NCBI GenBank assembly: GCA_918807975.1
Contig: OU964924.1
Location: 4,848,501 to 4,912,500 of the forward strand
DNA: 64,000 bases
Source of the DNA: Aplidium turbinatum
Taxonomy: Eukaryota; Chordata; Ascidiacea; Aplousobranchia; Polyclinidae
Reading direction: 5' to 3'
Positions 30,290 to 41,264 of this stretch are shown in pieces. The notes under the pieces were generated by a model. The model saw only the letters and a list, made by a program, of their open reading frames with translations, was not told the origin of the DNA and did no database searches. Positions within the stretch are counted from its first letter, which is position 1; every line of letters begins with the position of its first letter. A program made the translations under genes and the position numbers.

Positions 30290-33148
30290 TTAAAGCAGCC
30301 TTTAACCGCGTTACTGCTGCTCGTGTTTTGAATCCAATGACTGGCAAATCGAAGTTGGTGTATTGTCAGCATGATCCTGGTTCGCAGTTGACGTTTGTTT
30401 CGAGTGATTTGGTGTGTGAACTTGATCTTAAACCGTACGATAAAGCGTCGTTTAAAATGGATACCCTGGCTGGTCAGAAACCTACTTGTGCTGACCTTGT
30501 CAAACTCAACATCCAGTCGTTAGAGACAGATGAACTGTTTTGTGATATAGGCCTAACTTCGGTGGTTAACCTAGCTTGGGCTGACGATGTTAAAACTTTA
30601 CCGCATAAACAAGATTTAAATGGTTTCCGTCATTTTCATGACGTGAATATGTTTCATTTGAATGATTGTAGTACGGTAGATGTACTGATTGGCAACGACA
30701 ACGCTTATTTGATGTGTGCAAAAAAAGAGCGTGTTGGTGAAAATCGTAGTGAACCACATGCTTTGCTCACTCCTCTCGGTTGGTTGGCTTGTGGTGGTAA
30801 GTCACCCTTAGATGAAAGCGTTGCTAAAGTGTGCAGAGTGCAGACGTCTTCAGAGTCGGATGTCATCTCTGGCTTTCAGCGTAAAATTGAGTCTCGTGAT
30901 ATGGAAATAGCAGACCTGAATAAAGTCATTCAGGATTTGACGTTGCAAAATGAAACCTGTGAATTGTCTCGCAATGATAATTTGGCTAGAGAACTTGTCG
31001 AACCGAATATTGAGTTGAAAGATGGTCGATTTGAGATACCTGTTCCGTTGAAGGAAGATATTGATCTACCTAACAATTTTGTGTTGGCGTCAGATAGAGC
31101 TGCTGCTTTAAGAAAGAAAGCTTTAAAACAACCTGAACTTCGTGATTTCCTTACTGACACCATGAAAGATCTTAAATCAAATGGCTATATTGAGCGTACT
31201 GGTGAAGCAGGAAATGTCAAGGGATCTGAATGGTATTTACCATACTTTGTTACGTCACAATTAAAAAAGCGCATTGTTTACGATGGCAAGTCTGAATTTC
31301 GAGGAACTTGTGTTAATGATGTAATGTTTTCGGGTCCTGACTTGTTAAACCCTCTGGTAGATGTCTTGGCTAGATTTCGGCTTGGCAGATTTGGTTTCAT
31401 GGCTGATGTGACTAAATGCTTCTTTCAAATAAAGTTACCTGAGTCGCAAAGGGATTTGTTTCGTATATTGTGGTTTGAAGATGATGACCTTGAAAATGGT
31501 AGGATGGTACCATTTCGTTTTTGTGTACACCCTTGGGGAATAAAGAGTAGCCCGTATATCGCTTGCTTGGCTATAAAGAAAATGATCGAGCAGAATCCCA
31601 GCAGTGCTGGTGAATTGACTCTCTGCAATATTGCAAATAATATGTACATGGATGATTTTATATTTTCGGCTGATAGCTTAGAGAAAGCTCAGCAAATCAC
31701 TCATGAATCAATTGCTTTGTTTGATAGCCGTGGGTTTAAACTTGGTAAGTGGAGTGCTAACAAGGAGGCTATGATTGTTTTGTCAAATTTGGATAATGAG
31801 ATGCTTTCACCTTTGATTCGTGACATTGACTTTCAGACTGAAAATATGACTTTGCCATCAGCGAAGACATTGGGTTGTGTGTGGCAAACCGAGTCTGACG
31901 AGATGCGTATCGCATGTTCCTTAAAGCCCTTAGCTAAACACACGCGCCGAAGTATGCTCAGTCAGCTTGGACAAAATTTTGATCCGCTAGGCTTTGGAGC
32001 GCCATTTTTTCTAAAAGCACGCGTTATACTTCAGCAATTGGCGATAGACAAGTTTGATTGGGACACCGAAGTCCCTGATAGCTTTGTTAAAGAGTGGGAG
32101 TCGTGGCTTCGCTCTTTGGACCTGCTTAAGGATTTTTCGTTACCGAGATGGTATTTTGCAAACTCTGGTGTGTGCAGTCCTGATGATATTGTCTCATATC
32201 AATTGCATAGGAAACCCTTTTTTGATTGCGGCTTAGACTATCTTGGACCTTTAACTTTTGTTGAAGGTAGAAGTCACAAAAAAGCTTGGGGACTCTTGTT
32301 CACATGTATGGCAACTCGCGCTATTCATGTTGAGCTGGTTACGTCATTGTCGCTGAGGGATTTTTTTACTTGCCTTTACACGGTTTACAGATTTACGTGG
32401 GCAGGTTAATGCGATCTATTCCGACAATGGAAGCACCTTTCAGGCAGCATCTAAGAAGTTACCCGAGTTGATAGAATCAGCTGAATTTCACAATGCCCTG
32501 AGACAGAGAGAGATAAACTGGGAATTTATACCTCCGTATGCTCCCGCGCAAGGTGGCGCCTGGGAGGCAATGGTTAAACAATTTAAAATCGCATTTTTTC
32601 ACATTTTGGACTCTTCAATTCGTAAGCCCAGTTTTATTGAACTGCTTACGTACACCAGTAGTGCCGTTCGGATCGTGAACGAACGCCCTTTGGTACCTTT
32701 GAGTGACGACCCTAGGGATTTTACTGTCATCACCCCTGCCTCACTTTTGACCCCATACTTAGACCCATACTGTGCTGTTGGGCAACCACATGATCGTGAC
32801 CAATTAAGAAGGGATTATCGGTTCAATTTGTCACTTTCTCAGCAGTTTTGGAGTAAATGGATCAATTTTTACTTGCCAGGTCTTCAGGGCCGGAAAAAAT
32901 GGCTAAAAATGGCCGAGAATTTGGAGCCTGGTCAACTTGTAGTGGTAGGTTCTCTCCAGGACATTGGTAAACGTGGGAAGTATCAACTTGGGAGGGTGCA
33001 TGAGGTAGTTCCACAAATTAGGAAAGGGAAGCCTGTGGTTCGGAGAGCTAAAGTTGCCGTCTGCAACTATGATGAGAGTACGGGGAAAGTGAAAGTAGAC
33101 TGTGTGTTGAGGGATATTTCGTGCCTCGCCCCCGTAAAGAACACCTAA
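30290..33148 (+). pseudogene. BEL/Pao pol region (fossil)
   Basis: In order: aspartic protease-like stretch (about 30300-30650, KLVYCQHDPGSQLTFVSSD); reverse transcriptase (about 31150-31900) with MADVTKCFFQIKLPESQR and the catalytic YMDD in NNMYMDDFIFSADS at about 31640; Pao/A17 region (GQNFDPLGFGAPFFLKARV, about 31970); integrase core (about 32215-32580) with DYLGPLTF, SDNGSTFQ and GGAWEAMVK carrying the three acidic residues; and a C-terminal integrase tail (LEPGQLVVVGS to about 33140). The region is broken. It would normally be expressed with gag as a polyprotein. Confidence 0.85.
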
Positions 33149-33158
33149 GTGTTAGGGT

Positions 33159-33463
33159 TTGAGCCTGGTTTTGTCTGCGGTGGCCGACACTTGTCTGAGC
33201 CCAGAACAGTCGGTTATTATCGCAACCATGGTATATAGCGTCATTTTTTGCGTGTACCTAATACCTATGGTACCAATTTCATGTATCGTCGTGTTTATTC
33301 TTATTGCTGTTCATTCTTTGCATGCCCTTTGTATTTGCGTATTAACTTAAACGTGAGTGATTCAAACAATTTGTGTATCATGTGTTTTTATTCATTGGCT
33401 CACAATTGTCGTCAATTCTTTTTTAGTTATGCCATGTCAGACTGTCATAACTAGGGGCCGCTA
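33159..33463 (+). other. BEL/Pao region between pol and 3' LTR
   Basis: It holds only short hydrophobic ORFs with no recognisable envelope features. It ends in a GGGG-containing purine-rich stretch (about 33453-33459) immediately before the 3' LTR, presumably the plus-strand primer site. Confidence 0.45.
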
Positions 33464-33993
33464 TGTTCCAGACGGTTGTTCGCCTGGTCAAACGTCATGC
33501 AGAAACCGTTCGGGTCTACTGAATATTACGTCATGGAAATTCCTAAAACATGAGCCAAAATTGCACCATCGTCCGTAAGACTCGTGTCAAACCTGTTTAA
33601 ACCGGTTTAAACCTGTTTCAGTTTGAAACAGGTTTGGACATGAAATATTGCGTCACGAACTGCTCTCGTGCCTTTGAGTTATCACAAATTTTTCTGATTC
33701 ATTCTCGAAGTTGTTTGTTGGAAGTCGGTCGCACATTTAACTGGTTTATTTGGTGCTTGCTAGCTGGACAAATTCTCCGTCTTTTATCCAAGTAATCTGT
33801 ATCGTAGTGACAGTTTTAGAGGTGTATCGCGTTGCACCCCATTTCGATAGCCGCGGGCTAATTTTACAGAAATACACTGTTTGAAAAGAAGTTCAAGTGT
33901 GTGTTTCTTCGGTCATTATATACAGACGAACGGATTCGGGAACTTTATGTTAAAATTTTCCCACGAAGAGATTATGGTTTACCGCTGTGACCA
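33464..33993 (+). repeat. BEL/Pao 3' LTR
   Basis: 530 bp, the same as the 5' LTR except for about one base. It is followed by the target duplication CCAAG at 33994-33998. Confidence 0.9.
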
Positions 33994-35324
33994 CCAAGGC
34001 AATCGGCAAGATTGATAGGCTACTCTTCTCACTAGTGTACAGTAGCCTACAATCGAATAATCTTTGAAACAACTAGTATCGTGGGTTCGTGGCACTCGAT
34101 CAGGCAGTTGCCTCCAGCGGCAATTACCCGTTTTTAAAGTTTACAATAATTAGGAAGGGATAAGACGTTGAGACTAAGTAATTTAATCCTACAACTATAA
34201 TATTCTCCCATGGCATTCCAGTTTGCAAGCCAAAAATTACTTACCAACTATGTTCGACAGTTTTTTGCAAAAAAGATGTTTTGCTCACCAAGCGCGGGCC
34301 TTGTGAAGCGCGGGGCCCGTAGCAGCTGCTACATCTGCTACTATAGTTAATCCGGCGCTGCTGATTGTTCTGTGTAGTTCATTTTGCAGGCAAATGCTGG
34401 CTATGGAAAGGTTTCTATCCTTTTTGCCTGCTCATGAAAGAGCAGTGGTGGAAAATATAAAAAAATATCTGGCAACCTTGTAACGAAAATTAGTATTACT
34501 ATCAACTTGTTTTTAATCATGAACAGCACAAATGCAGGCTTGCCAGTGCCAGATTCGCCTTTTTACGGCCTTTTTTTAAGTGGTTTGGCGGACAAACTTT
34601 TGTTTGGCCCTTTTTAAATTTTCTGATTGCCACAATCATTTTGTTTAGATGTTCTATGAAAACTGCAAGAAAAAAATACTCAGGCAATAGATGTGCTAGA
34701 GAGAGGCACGTTGGCTGTTGGCAGCCCGCTGGGGTGCCATGCTGTTTTTATTTTCGCGGAGACTTTTCAGTCGTTTGTCCGAAATGACTTGAAAAAAATC
34801 AGTCATTTTTTATTTATTTTAGTCATTTTTTCTGATAAAAATATTTCCTCTCAAGTAGCTGATACAAACAGAAAATTTTTCGGACATTTTGACCAAATCA
34901 ATGGCTATATATTTTTTTGGACATTTTGACCGAATTGACTATAGTCAAGTGGGGTAATTACTGGACAGTTAAAATGACATGGTAATTAGTGGACACCCTG
35001 CTTACTTTTTTTCTGTGTGCAATGTGACCTTGCAATTTAGTCATCTATTTAGGCAAAGCTTTGAACTAAATGAATCGGTTGCAACTCTTCTTTTATCTGA
35101 CTTTACATTTTTTTTGGCAAGACTTGGAATGCATGGTGTCAAATTTTGCATTAATTTGAAGCTAAGTGAAAAAAGTAATTTTTTATTACAGGCAAGATTA
35201 TCAGGTATTTGGATTTTCAAACTGGCAATACTAACTAGAAAAGCATGGAACCTTCTAAAAATGCCAGAGTGAGAGCAGCGGCTGTATCCACTTTTTCACA
35301 AAATGTGTCCAATATTTACCCCAT

Positions 35325-36069
35325 TGTTACGTTCACTGTTCGCACCTTTATTGCATCATTGTTTTTTAGTTTCGAAATCGGAAGTCGATGTCTAAGTAAC
35401 TTCGGGTCATAACAAGAAAAATAAATTATTTCCTTTGTTTCGAGCATGAATGTCCCCACTGATTGATATAACCCCTGCTGTAATTTGTGCCATAAACAGA
35501 GTTTTTAGGCGACTGACCTCAACTGACTGATTTGTTTTGATGCAAAAGCAGCTACGTAATGGCAATTGTGTTGTTATTTGTGAACGCCGGTTCGTTTAGT
35601 CATTTATTTGTGCGCCAGCAAAATCTTGCCTTTTGTCGACTCTGTATTTCTTGACGTTGAATCAACGTAGTTAGAAGTTTGTGCCGGCAAAGGCAGCTTG
35701 TATCTTTTTGAGTATGACGCTATCATTCGAATCATTTCTCTTCTCTTTGCGTACTATAAATGAAGTCTGTTCTTAGCGAAATTCATAATTTAATGTTACA
35801 TTAGTTAACTACAGTACATGAGCGTACTAGTTCTGTTGAGAATCGATTTAGTAGTTATAAGGATCGCCCGACAGAATTTTGAAAGACCGTGATCAACGAT
35901 AGAAGATAACGACACGAGGGTCGGACTGTCTTGCTATTTTCACGCGTCCACGATATACTGGGTGGTATCGTTTGTACATTAAAGTTATCATTTGTTTTAT
36001 ACTTCTCATCTATGGGTGTGAGTTCACGGGCGGAACTAAGAATTCATTTTCAACATGACACCCATAACA
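35325..36069. repeat. Possible solo LTR, unassigned
   Basis: It begins TGTTACG and ends CCCATAACA (TG...CA, short inverted TGTTA/TAACA), with a TATAAA-like ACTATAAATG at about 35752. No flanking duplication was found, so this is a weak call for an old LTR fossil. Confidence 0.25.
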
Positions 36070-36215
36070 GTTTCTCGGTTTTGAGGTAATTATTGGACAC
36101 TTGAAGGTTGTAATTTCACCAGAAACACTAAATGATAGCTCACAAAATATTGCCTCTGCAGACTTATTTTGAATAGCGTATTTTTAGTAGCTAGTTTTTT
36201 AACAATGCCCAGAAC

Positions 36216-36701
36216 CAGTGGCGTAGCCAAGGGGGAGTTTTGGGGTTATACTTACAACCCCCCTTTGGCACGCGTGTGACGTCACGATATTGAGAATGAT
36301 GCTTTCAATCTGTATGTCTCTAAAACAAAGTTTGCCTAATTTTAAACGAAACTGCATTAAAGGAGCGAGTTTTGCCAATACCAAACATTCATATAACTCA
36401 GCCAGGAATTAGCAACAAGAAAACGTAGAGACTTAGCTTTGTTACCAAAAAAATGCCCAAGAAAATATGATTTTATCCTTTTGCTATGCCACCGGACAGC
36501 ACCATTTTACAGGAACATTTATATCCACATTTTTGTTGAAAATGCTTTCAGAATGCACCAAATTCAAATTAATTTTTCAAAATTTTCTGGGAGTGGCCCC
36601 CAGACCCCCCGCCGCTGGATGTCGTCTTTTGGGAAGACACAGGCGGGCTTCCACCGCCGGCCGTCAAACCCCCCCTTTCACAACTCCTGGCTACGCCACT
36701 G
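36216..36701. mobile_element. hAT MITE (CAGTGGCGTAGCCA family)
   Basis: The ends are CAGTGGCGTAGCCAAGGGGG and, on the minus strand, CAGTGGCGTAGCCAGGAG. The flanks are CCCAGAAC and CCCACAAC (7 of 8 match). At 486 bp it is non-coding. CAGTGGCGTAGCCA ends are a widespread hAT type in animals. Confidence 0.85.
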
Positions 36702-37246
36702 CCCACAACATAAATAAAATGGAGGGTAGCACGGCCAATAGGGGTGCAACTCCCTGAAATTAGTTTTGTTGTTGTTTTTTGCCAATTTTTCAGGAATATA
36801 GACTCCCTTTTTTTTAATTAAACATATTAATAAAAAAACAGTTTTTTTCACTCCACCCTATTGTCAAGCTAACAAGGGGATACGGGCGATTGGGATGTGG
36901 AGCACCTAAACCTTGATCAAATTCTTTGAAAATTTGTAATTTTGCTTTTTTAATCAAGCCTCACCCACAAAATAAATAATTTTGTTTTCAACGGTTTTTT
37001 GAATTTTTGAAGGCACACAACGCACTTTAATGCATAGTAGATAGAACCTTATGCTTATATTTTAAACAAAATTTCATTAATTGTAATAGATTAACAAAAC
37101 ATAAAACTACATCACATCTAATTTCACTTCAGAAAGGTCAGGGAATTCAAATAATAATAATTTCCTAGTACTTTTTTACATAAGGGGTAAATACTGGACA
37201 GTGTCCAGCAATTACCCCTACCCTGTCCAATAGTTCCCTCATTTGA

Positions 37247-37809
37247 TGGGGTAATTATCAGAGAAAGAAAACTTGTGATTTCTGCTAAAATACACATTAG
37301 TCAGGTTCGGTATGTATTTTCGTTCAAAATTTTGGGCGATTAGCTAACCTATACATTTTTGTAACTTAGCTTAGACCATGAGGAATTCGAAAAACGTTGA
37401 TTACATTTGCAGAGATGTCCGCATGGCCGCCATTTTGAATTTTTAAAATGGCCGCCGCAAAATATATATTTTGCTCCATCTCGGCCCCTAATAAACTTAG
37501 AAACTTTATTAAACATTCTAATCATATGTTTTAAGGGTCAAAGAATCCATTACAAGCATACCTACATACCCAGCGTTAACCACATTGCAATCATCCGCCA
37601 TATTGGTTTTCAAAATGCCCACCAAAATTATATTTCGTTCTATTTAACAATTATCTACAGAAGCACAAATAAACGGCTAACCAGACCCCTAACATTTTTC
37701 TGGGATTGCTGTACTGATATAGTTTCCAAAGTATATGCAATTATGCATATCCTTTTGACTGAGAATTCATTTGATATTATCTTGCTGGAGGTGGTAGGCC
37801 TATAGGCTA
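37247..37809. other. No recognisable gene
   Basis: Contains AAAATGGCCGCC-type words common in dispersed animal repeats and a 132-codon ORF without recognisable motifs. Confidence 0.35.
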
Positions 37810-37849
37810 TTGATGTTGTATTTCTTCTGTCTCTTCAGGACAAACACAA

Positions 37850-39180
37850 CATGAGTGAAGACTTCACAAGTTTCAAGTTGTTTGTCACCAAGACAAATAA
37901 AATTAAGTCGGCCTCTTTAAGACACCTCTTTAAGTCTTTAAGCCTCTGGCCGTAGATATAATTTCAATTGGGATAAAACGTACTTTTGAGTGAAGAAAGC
38001 TGCAGGTACACCAGTCACCAGAAAATGCTTATTGCAAGCTTTGTCACATTATTATAGCACCAAAAGCGAGTAATCTTTGGAGTCAAGAAAAATCCGAGAA
38101 GCACAAAAAAGAGCCCCAGATAATTTACAAAGTAAGCCATCGTTTACCGGTACCGTAGCCTACTCCTAAAGAAGATGAAAAGACAAAAACAGCAGAAATT
38201 ATACCAATCGCAGTTAGCGTAGCATGCCACTGTTCTGTAGCTTTGATTGATCATTTAAGTGAAATTATTGAAGCTCATGGCTAAGAGACTGCTTTCAGAC
38301 TCTGAACAATTTTAGATAGGTGGTCACAGCGGTAAACCATAATCTCTTCGTGGGAAAATTGTAACATAAAGTTCCCGGATCCGTTCGTCTGTATGTAATG
38401 ACCGAAAAATAAACACTCTTTTGAAACGTCTATTCAAAAGTGTATTCCTGTAAAATTAGCCACCTGGCTGTCGAAAATGGGATGCAACGCCGTACACCAC
38501 TAAAACTTGTCACTACAGAACAGATTACTTGGATAAAAGACGGAACTTTTGTCCAGCTAGCAAGCAATAAGCACAACAGTTCAATATGCGGCCAACTTTC
38601 AAGCAACCATTTTACGAATGACCAGAATAGATTTCAATATCTCAGACTCCTGTATGCAGTACTGTGACGTAATAGTGAAAGGCATTGTCACGCAATTCTC
38701 AACAGGTGTTCATGCAATGTTTCATGTTTAAACAGGTTTGACACAAGTCTTACGAACGATGGTGCAATTTTGGCTCATGTTTTAGGAATTTCCATGACGT
38801 AAGATTCAGTAGACCTGAACGGTTTTTATATGACGTTTGATTAGGTGAACAATTGTCTGGAACAATAGGTGTGCTAGAACACCCAAGTTTTAAAGACCTT
38901 GCACATTTTACTTTGGATTGCCTAGTTGCCTCAGTCAGTAACGCTGTGGTTGAGTGAATATTTTCTCTCGTTTTTAATGTGAAAACAAAGCCAAGATGCA
39001 ATCTTCCACCCAAAACTTTCTGAACCATAGAACTTCTGCGTGTGAGTGGCTTATAATGTAGGCTTCTTCGTTCTGCAAATGATCTAATAACTTTTGTAAA
39101 ATTTTGCCAAAAAATCTTTGCTCGTGGTGTAACTGAATCTTTTCTTGTGCATGTTTGCAAATCTTTGAAGGTATGTGATA
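37850..39180 (+). pseudogene. Decayed hAT transposase, split by a solo LTR
   Basis: Plus-strand pieces include KTAEIIPIAVSVACHCSVAL with DHLSEIIEAHG (about 38175-38285). After the solo LTR come HPSFKDLAHFTLDCLVASVS, then NAVVE, IFSLVFNVKTKPR and LPPKT (about 38880-39010). The latter is a hAT dimerisation domain (NAxxERxFSxVxxVKTKxRxxLP). Many stops and frame changes are present. It ends 170 bases before the right hAT terminus, as expected for this orientation. Confidence 0.65.
38321..38864 (-). repeat. Solo BEL/Pao LTR (older copy of the same family)
   Basis: It is the reverse complement of an LTR like that at 26280-26809, clearly diverged (many substitutions and small indels), starting TGGTCACAGC and ending GTCTGGAACA. 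The exact 5-bp duplication ATAGG flanks it (38316-38320 and 38865-38869). A lone LTR is what remains after recombination between the two LTRs of a full element. It is inserted in a hAT transposase gene. Confidence 0.85.
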
Positions 39181-39356
39181 ATACTGTTTTCGAACTGGGT
39201 TATTTGCCTCATAGATACTGTTACAATGCTTATTTTATCTTGTTTGAGTTTGGCTTTTTTTGGTCTTTTTTTCTAACTATTTGGCCTGAAGTTGTCCTAT
39301 TTTTTTGGTGAGTCGGCCTTTTTTGCAAATTTTAGTCTGGCAACCCTGCACAAATG

Positions 39357-39605
39357 CAGCAAAATGTAATTTTGTATTGTTTTCAATGTTTTGTGTTCAT
39401 CAAAATCACAGAGATCGAAATGGTTTCGGTATTTGTAGTTTAAAGGCAGGCTGGATATAGCCGCTTTTTTGAGCTTGTTTTTTCGTGTTATTTTACAGGT
39501 TTGTCTTGTTTTAAAACATAGCTGACTGACACTGCTTGGGAGGTATTCAGATTGTGTTGTCTACCGTAAGTTCTGATCGTGAACGACTTCCTATGAGTAT
39601 GCAAA
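39357..39605 (+). promoter_or_regulatory. Ferroportin upstream region
   Basis: There are 249 bases between the hAT target duplication and the ferroportin ATG. It contains two acceptor-like tracts (TTTTACAG at about 39499 and GTATTCAG at about 39550) and a donor-like GTAAGT at about 39566, so a 5'-UTR intron is possible. No CAGTGN hairpin of the iron-responsive-element type is visible. An in-frame TGA just upstream (39594) fixes the start at or after 39606. Confidence 0.35.
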
Positions 39606-41264
39606 ATGGTTCAATCCTCCACCCTAATATATGCAGGACATTTCTTATCATCATGGGGAGATCGGATGTGGCATTTTGCCATTGCACTTTTTCTTTTGAA
39701 GTTAGAACCTAACTCGCTGGCATTGACAGCATCCTACGGGTTAGCTTTGGCGATTACAGTTTTACTACTTGGACCTTTGGTTGGTGATTGGATAGATCGA
39801 AAACCACGGTTATATTGTGCTAAAGCATCATTAGCCATCCAAAATAGTTCTGTGATTGCATCTGCTGCATTGTTGTTGGTTAATCATGAATTTGGAAACC
39901 CAGACGCCAATTATGTTGTGGTTGTCAAGATTGGTGCTATCTTTCTTGGTTGCATTTCTCAACTGGGAAGTATAGCAACAGGAATTATCATTCAAAAAGA
40001 TTGGATCGTAGTGATTGCCAATGAAAAGGAAGACATTTTGGTAAAATTGAATTCCAACACTCGAAGAATAGACTTATTCACACAAATTCTTGCTCCATTA
40101 GCTTGTGGCCCAATAATGACTGTGGCTGATCTCACAGGCGGAGCCATTCTTATAATGTGCTGGAATGTTGTTTCTATGGTTGGAGAATATCTTCTATTTA
40201 GGGCCGTATATAACAAAAATCCTGCACTTGCTCAGAAACCAGGAACAGAGACAGAACTATCATTCAATGAGGATGAAACAATAGAATTGCATCGCAATGG
40301 TGTTGATGAATCTGATGACAACAAAAACATATCTTCAGATCAACAAAAAGTAGTTGTTCAAATAGCAGAAGATTCCATCTTTAAAAAGATGTTTGGATTT
40401 CTTTGGACTATAAAAAATGGATGGAAAACATATATGTCTCAGCCAATTACTCTGCCATGCATTGGAATGGCATTTCTTTACATGACCACACTTGGTTTTG
40501 ATTTCATTTCAACTGCATATATCTACAACCAATGTTTTAGTGAGTTTATGGTCAGTCTAATAGTTGCTGGGGCAGGACTGTCTGGAATCATTGGCACATT
40601 CTTGTTTCCTGTATTTCAAAGAATGTTTGGATTGATTAGAGTTGGACTTTTTTCTGCATGTTTTCATATAGTGACCCTCATTCCTTGCATTGCCTCAATT
40701 TTTGTGGAGGGAAGTCCTTTTTATGTGTTAAATGAATATCAAAACAGCATTGAAATACCAACAACATTTTTTCCCGCTGCTTCAAACTTTAATGCAACTG
40801 ATATTAGCATGTCAGCCACCATGCACTCTACACTTTTCCTGAACAGCACAAATGTACCATTTGAGGATTCAAAAGGATCTCAAGTTTTTTTTAAGTGTTT
40901 GGAAGGCGTTGATCCTCCTACGTCTTACTTGTCTATCATATTAATGTGTATTGGAATGATTGCTGCACGAATTGGCCTCTGGAGCTTTGATTTGACCATA
41001 ACACAGTTAATTCAGCAGAATATAGTTGCCAGTGAACGAGGAGTATTTAGTGCAGTCCAAACATCACTTAACAATTTTATGGACTTACTTCACTTCGTTT
41101 TGGTTTTAATTTTTTCTCGGCCTGATCAATTTGGGATTCTAGTCATTTTGTCGTCTGCTTTTGTAACATCAGGTTATAGCCTTTACATGATTTACGCTCG
41201 AAAAGAAAGAGGTCACCTGCTCCCTCACCTTCCCAGAGATAGGCAGAACAACAATATTAAATAA
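39606..41264 (+). CDS. SLC40A1: Ferroportin (SLC40 family iron exporter), single exon
   Basis: Uninterrupted 552-codon gene. Ferroportin is the plasma-membrane Fe2+ exporter, a 12-helix major-facilitator-type transporter. Landmarks: YAGHFLSSWGDRMWHFAIAL (helix 1; Asp19 and His23 correspond to human Asp39 and His43), GDWIDRKPRL, ATGIIIQKDWIVVIA, RRIDLFTQILAPL, MAFLYMTTLGFD (Asp299), RIGLWSFDLTITQLIQQN, and NNFMDLLHFVLV (His496, human His507). A long cytosolic loop (about 205-260) and an extracellular Asn-X-Ser/Thr-rich loop (about 370-420) match the family. Length is near human (571) with a shorter N-terminus. Residue 300 is Phe where vertebrates have the hepcidin-binding Cys326. No introns interrupt the coding region, although vertebrate genes have several, so this may be a retained retrocopy or a lineage that lost introns. 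An AATAAA overlaps the stop codon. Confidence 0.95.
   Translation: MVQSSTLIYAGHFLSSWGDRMWHFAIALFLLKLEPNSLALTASYGLALAITVLLLGPLVGDWIDRKPRLYCAKASLAIQNSSVIASAALLLVNHEFGNPDANYVVVVKIGAIFLGCISQLGSIATGIIIQKDWIVVIANEKEDILVKLNSNTRRIDLFTQILAPLACGPIMTVADLTGGAILIMCWNVVSMVGEYLLFRAVYNKNPALAQKPGTETELSFNEDETIELHRNGVDESDDNKNISSDQQKVVVQIAEDSIFKKMFGFLWTIKNGWKTYMSQPITLPCIGMAFLYMTTLGFDFISTAYIYNQCFSEFMVSLIVAGAGLSGIIGTFLFPVFQRMFGLIRVGLFSACFHIVTLIPCIASIFVEGSPFYVLNEYQNSIEIPTTFFPAASNFNATDISMSATMHSTLFLNSTNVPFEDSKGSQVFFKCLEGVDPPTSYLSIILMCIGMIAARIGLWSFDLTITQLIQQNIVASERGVFSAVQTSLNNFMDLLHFVLVLIFSRPDQFGILVILSSAFVTSGYSLYMIYARKERGHLLPHLPRDRQNNNIK

Larger units (their letters stand above)
26280..33993 (+). mobile_element. BEL/Pao LTR retroelement, young but broken
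   Basis: Full-length structure: two 530-bp LTRs (TG...CA), an exact 5-bp target duplication CCAAG (26275-26279 and 33994-33998), a leader, gag, pol and a purine-rich stretch (GGGG) just before the 3' LTR. Domain order protease - reverse transcriptase - Pao/A17 region - integrase, with Cys-rich gag knuckles, identifies BEL/Pao. The LTRs differ at about one site in 530, so the insertion is recent. The coding part is broken, with at least about three disabling changes counting the foldback element inserted in gag. It sits inside a hAT copy. Confidence 0.9.
18542..34360 (-). mobile_element. hAT (CAGTGCCGGATTAA family) split by two large insertions
   Basis: The left end is CAGTGCCGGATTAACC at 18542. 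The right end, on the minus strand, is CAGCGCCGGATTAAC at 34360. The exact 8-bp repeat CTGATTGT flanks the whole (18534-18541 and 34361-34368). Its own sequence survives only at 18542-18944, about 26008-26279 and about 33999-34360. The rest is a 7-kb hAT-ended block and a BEL/Pao element. Minus-strand transposase pieces lie on both sides of the first insertion (18622-18945, then 26010-26200). Confidence 0.85.
34945..37246. mobile_element. Element with TGGACAG repeated-word ends
   Basis: The left end is TCAAGTGGGGTAATTACTGG and the right end, on the minus strand, is TCAAATGAGGGAACTATTGG, each followed by ACAG. Further copies of the TAATTA(C/T)TGGACA word lie just inside (34975, 35310, 36090, 37190, 37215). 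No target duplication could be fixed. A hAT MITE and possibly an LTR lie inside. Confidence 0.5.
34535..39348 (+). mobile_element. hAT (CAGG.TTGCCAG family), 8-bp duplication CACAAATG
   Basis: The left end is CAGGCTTGCCAGTGCC and the right end, on the minus strand, is CAGGGTTGCCAGACTAA. The exact duplication CACAAATG lies at 34527-34534 and 39349-39356. The 4.8-kb interior contains a decayed plus-strand transposase, a solo BEL LTR, a hAT MITE and another terminal-repeat element. It ends about 250 bases before the ferroportin ATG. Confidence 0.85.

Noticed and set aside
33159-33454. Envelope gene between BEL pol and the 3' LTR
   Set aside because: Only short hydrophobic frames, with no signal-peptide, furin or transmembrane arrangement typical of an envelope.
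37407-37805. 132-codon ORF as a gene
   Set aside because: It starts in a dispersed ATGGCCGCC-type repeat, has no recognisable motif, and lies within the large hAT element.
39357-39605. Iron-responsive element upstream of ferroportin
   Set aside because: No CAGTGN loop with a bulged C and supporting stem was found before the ATG.
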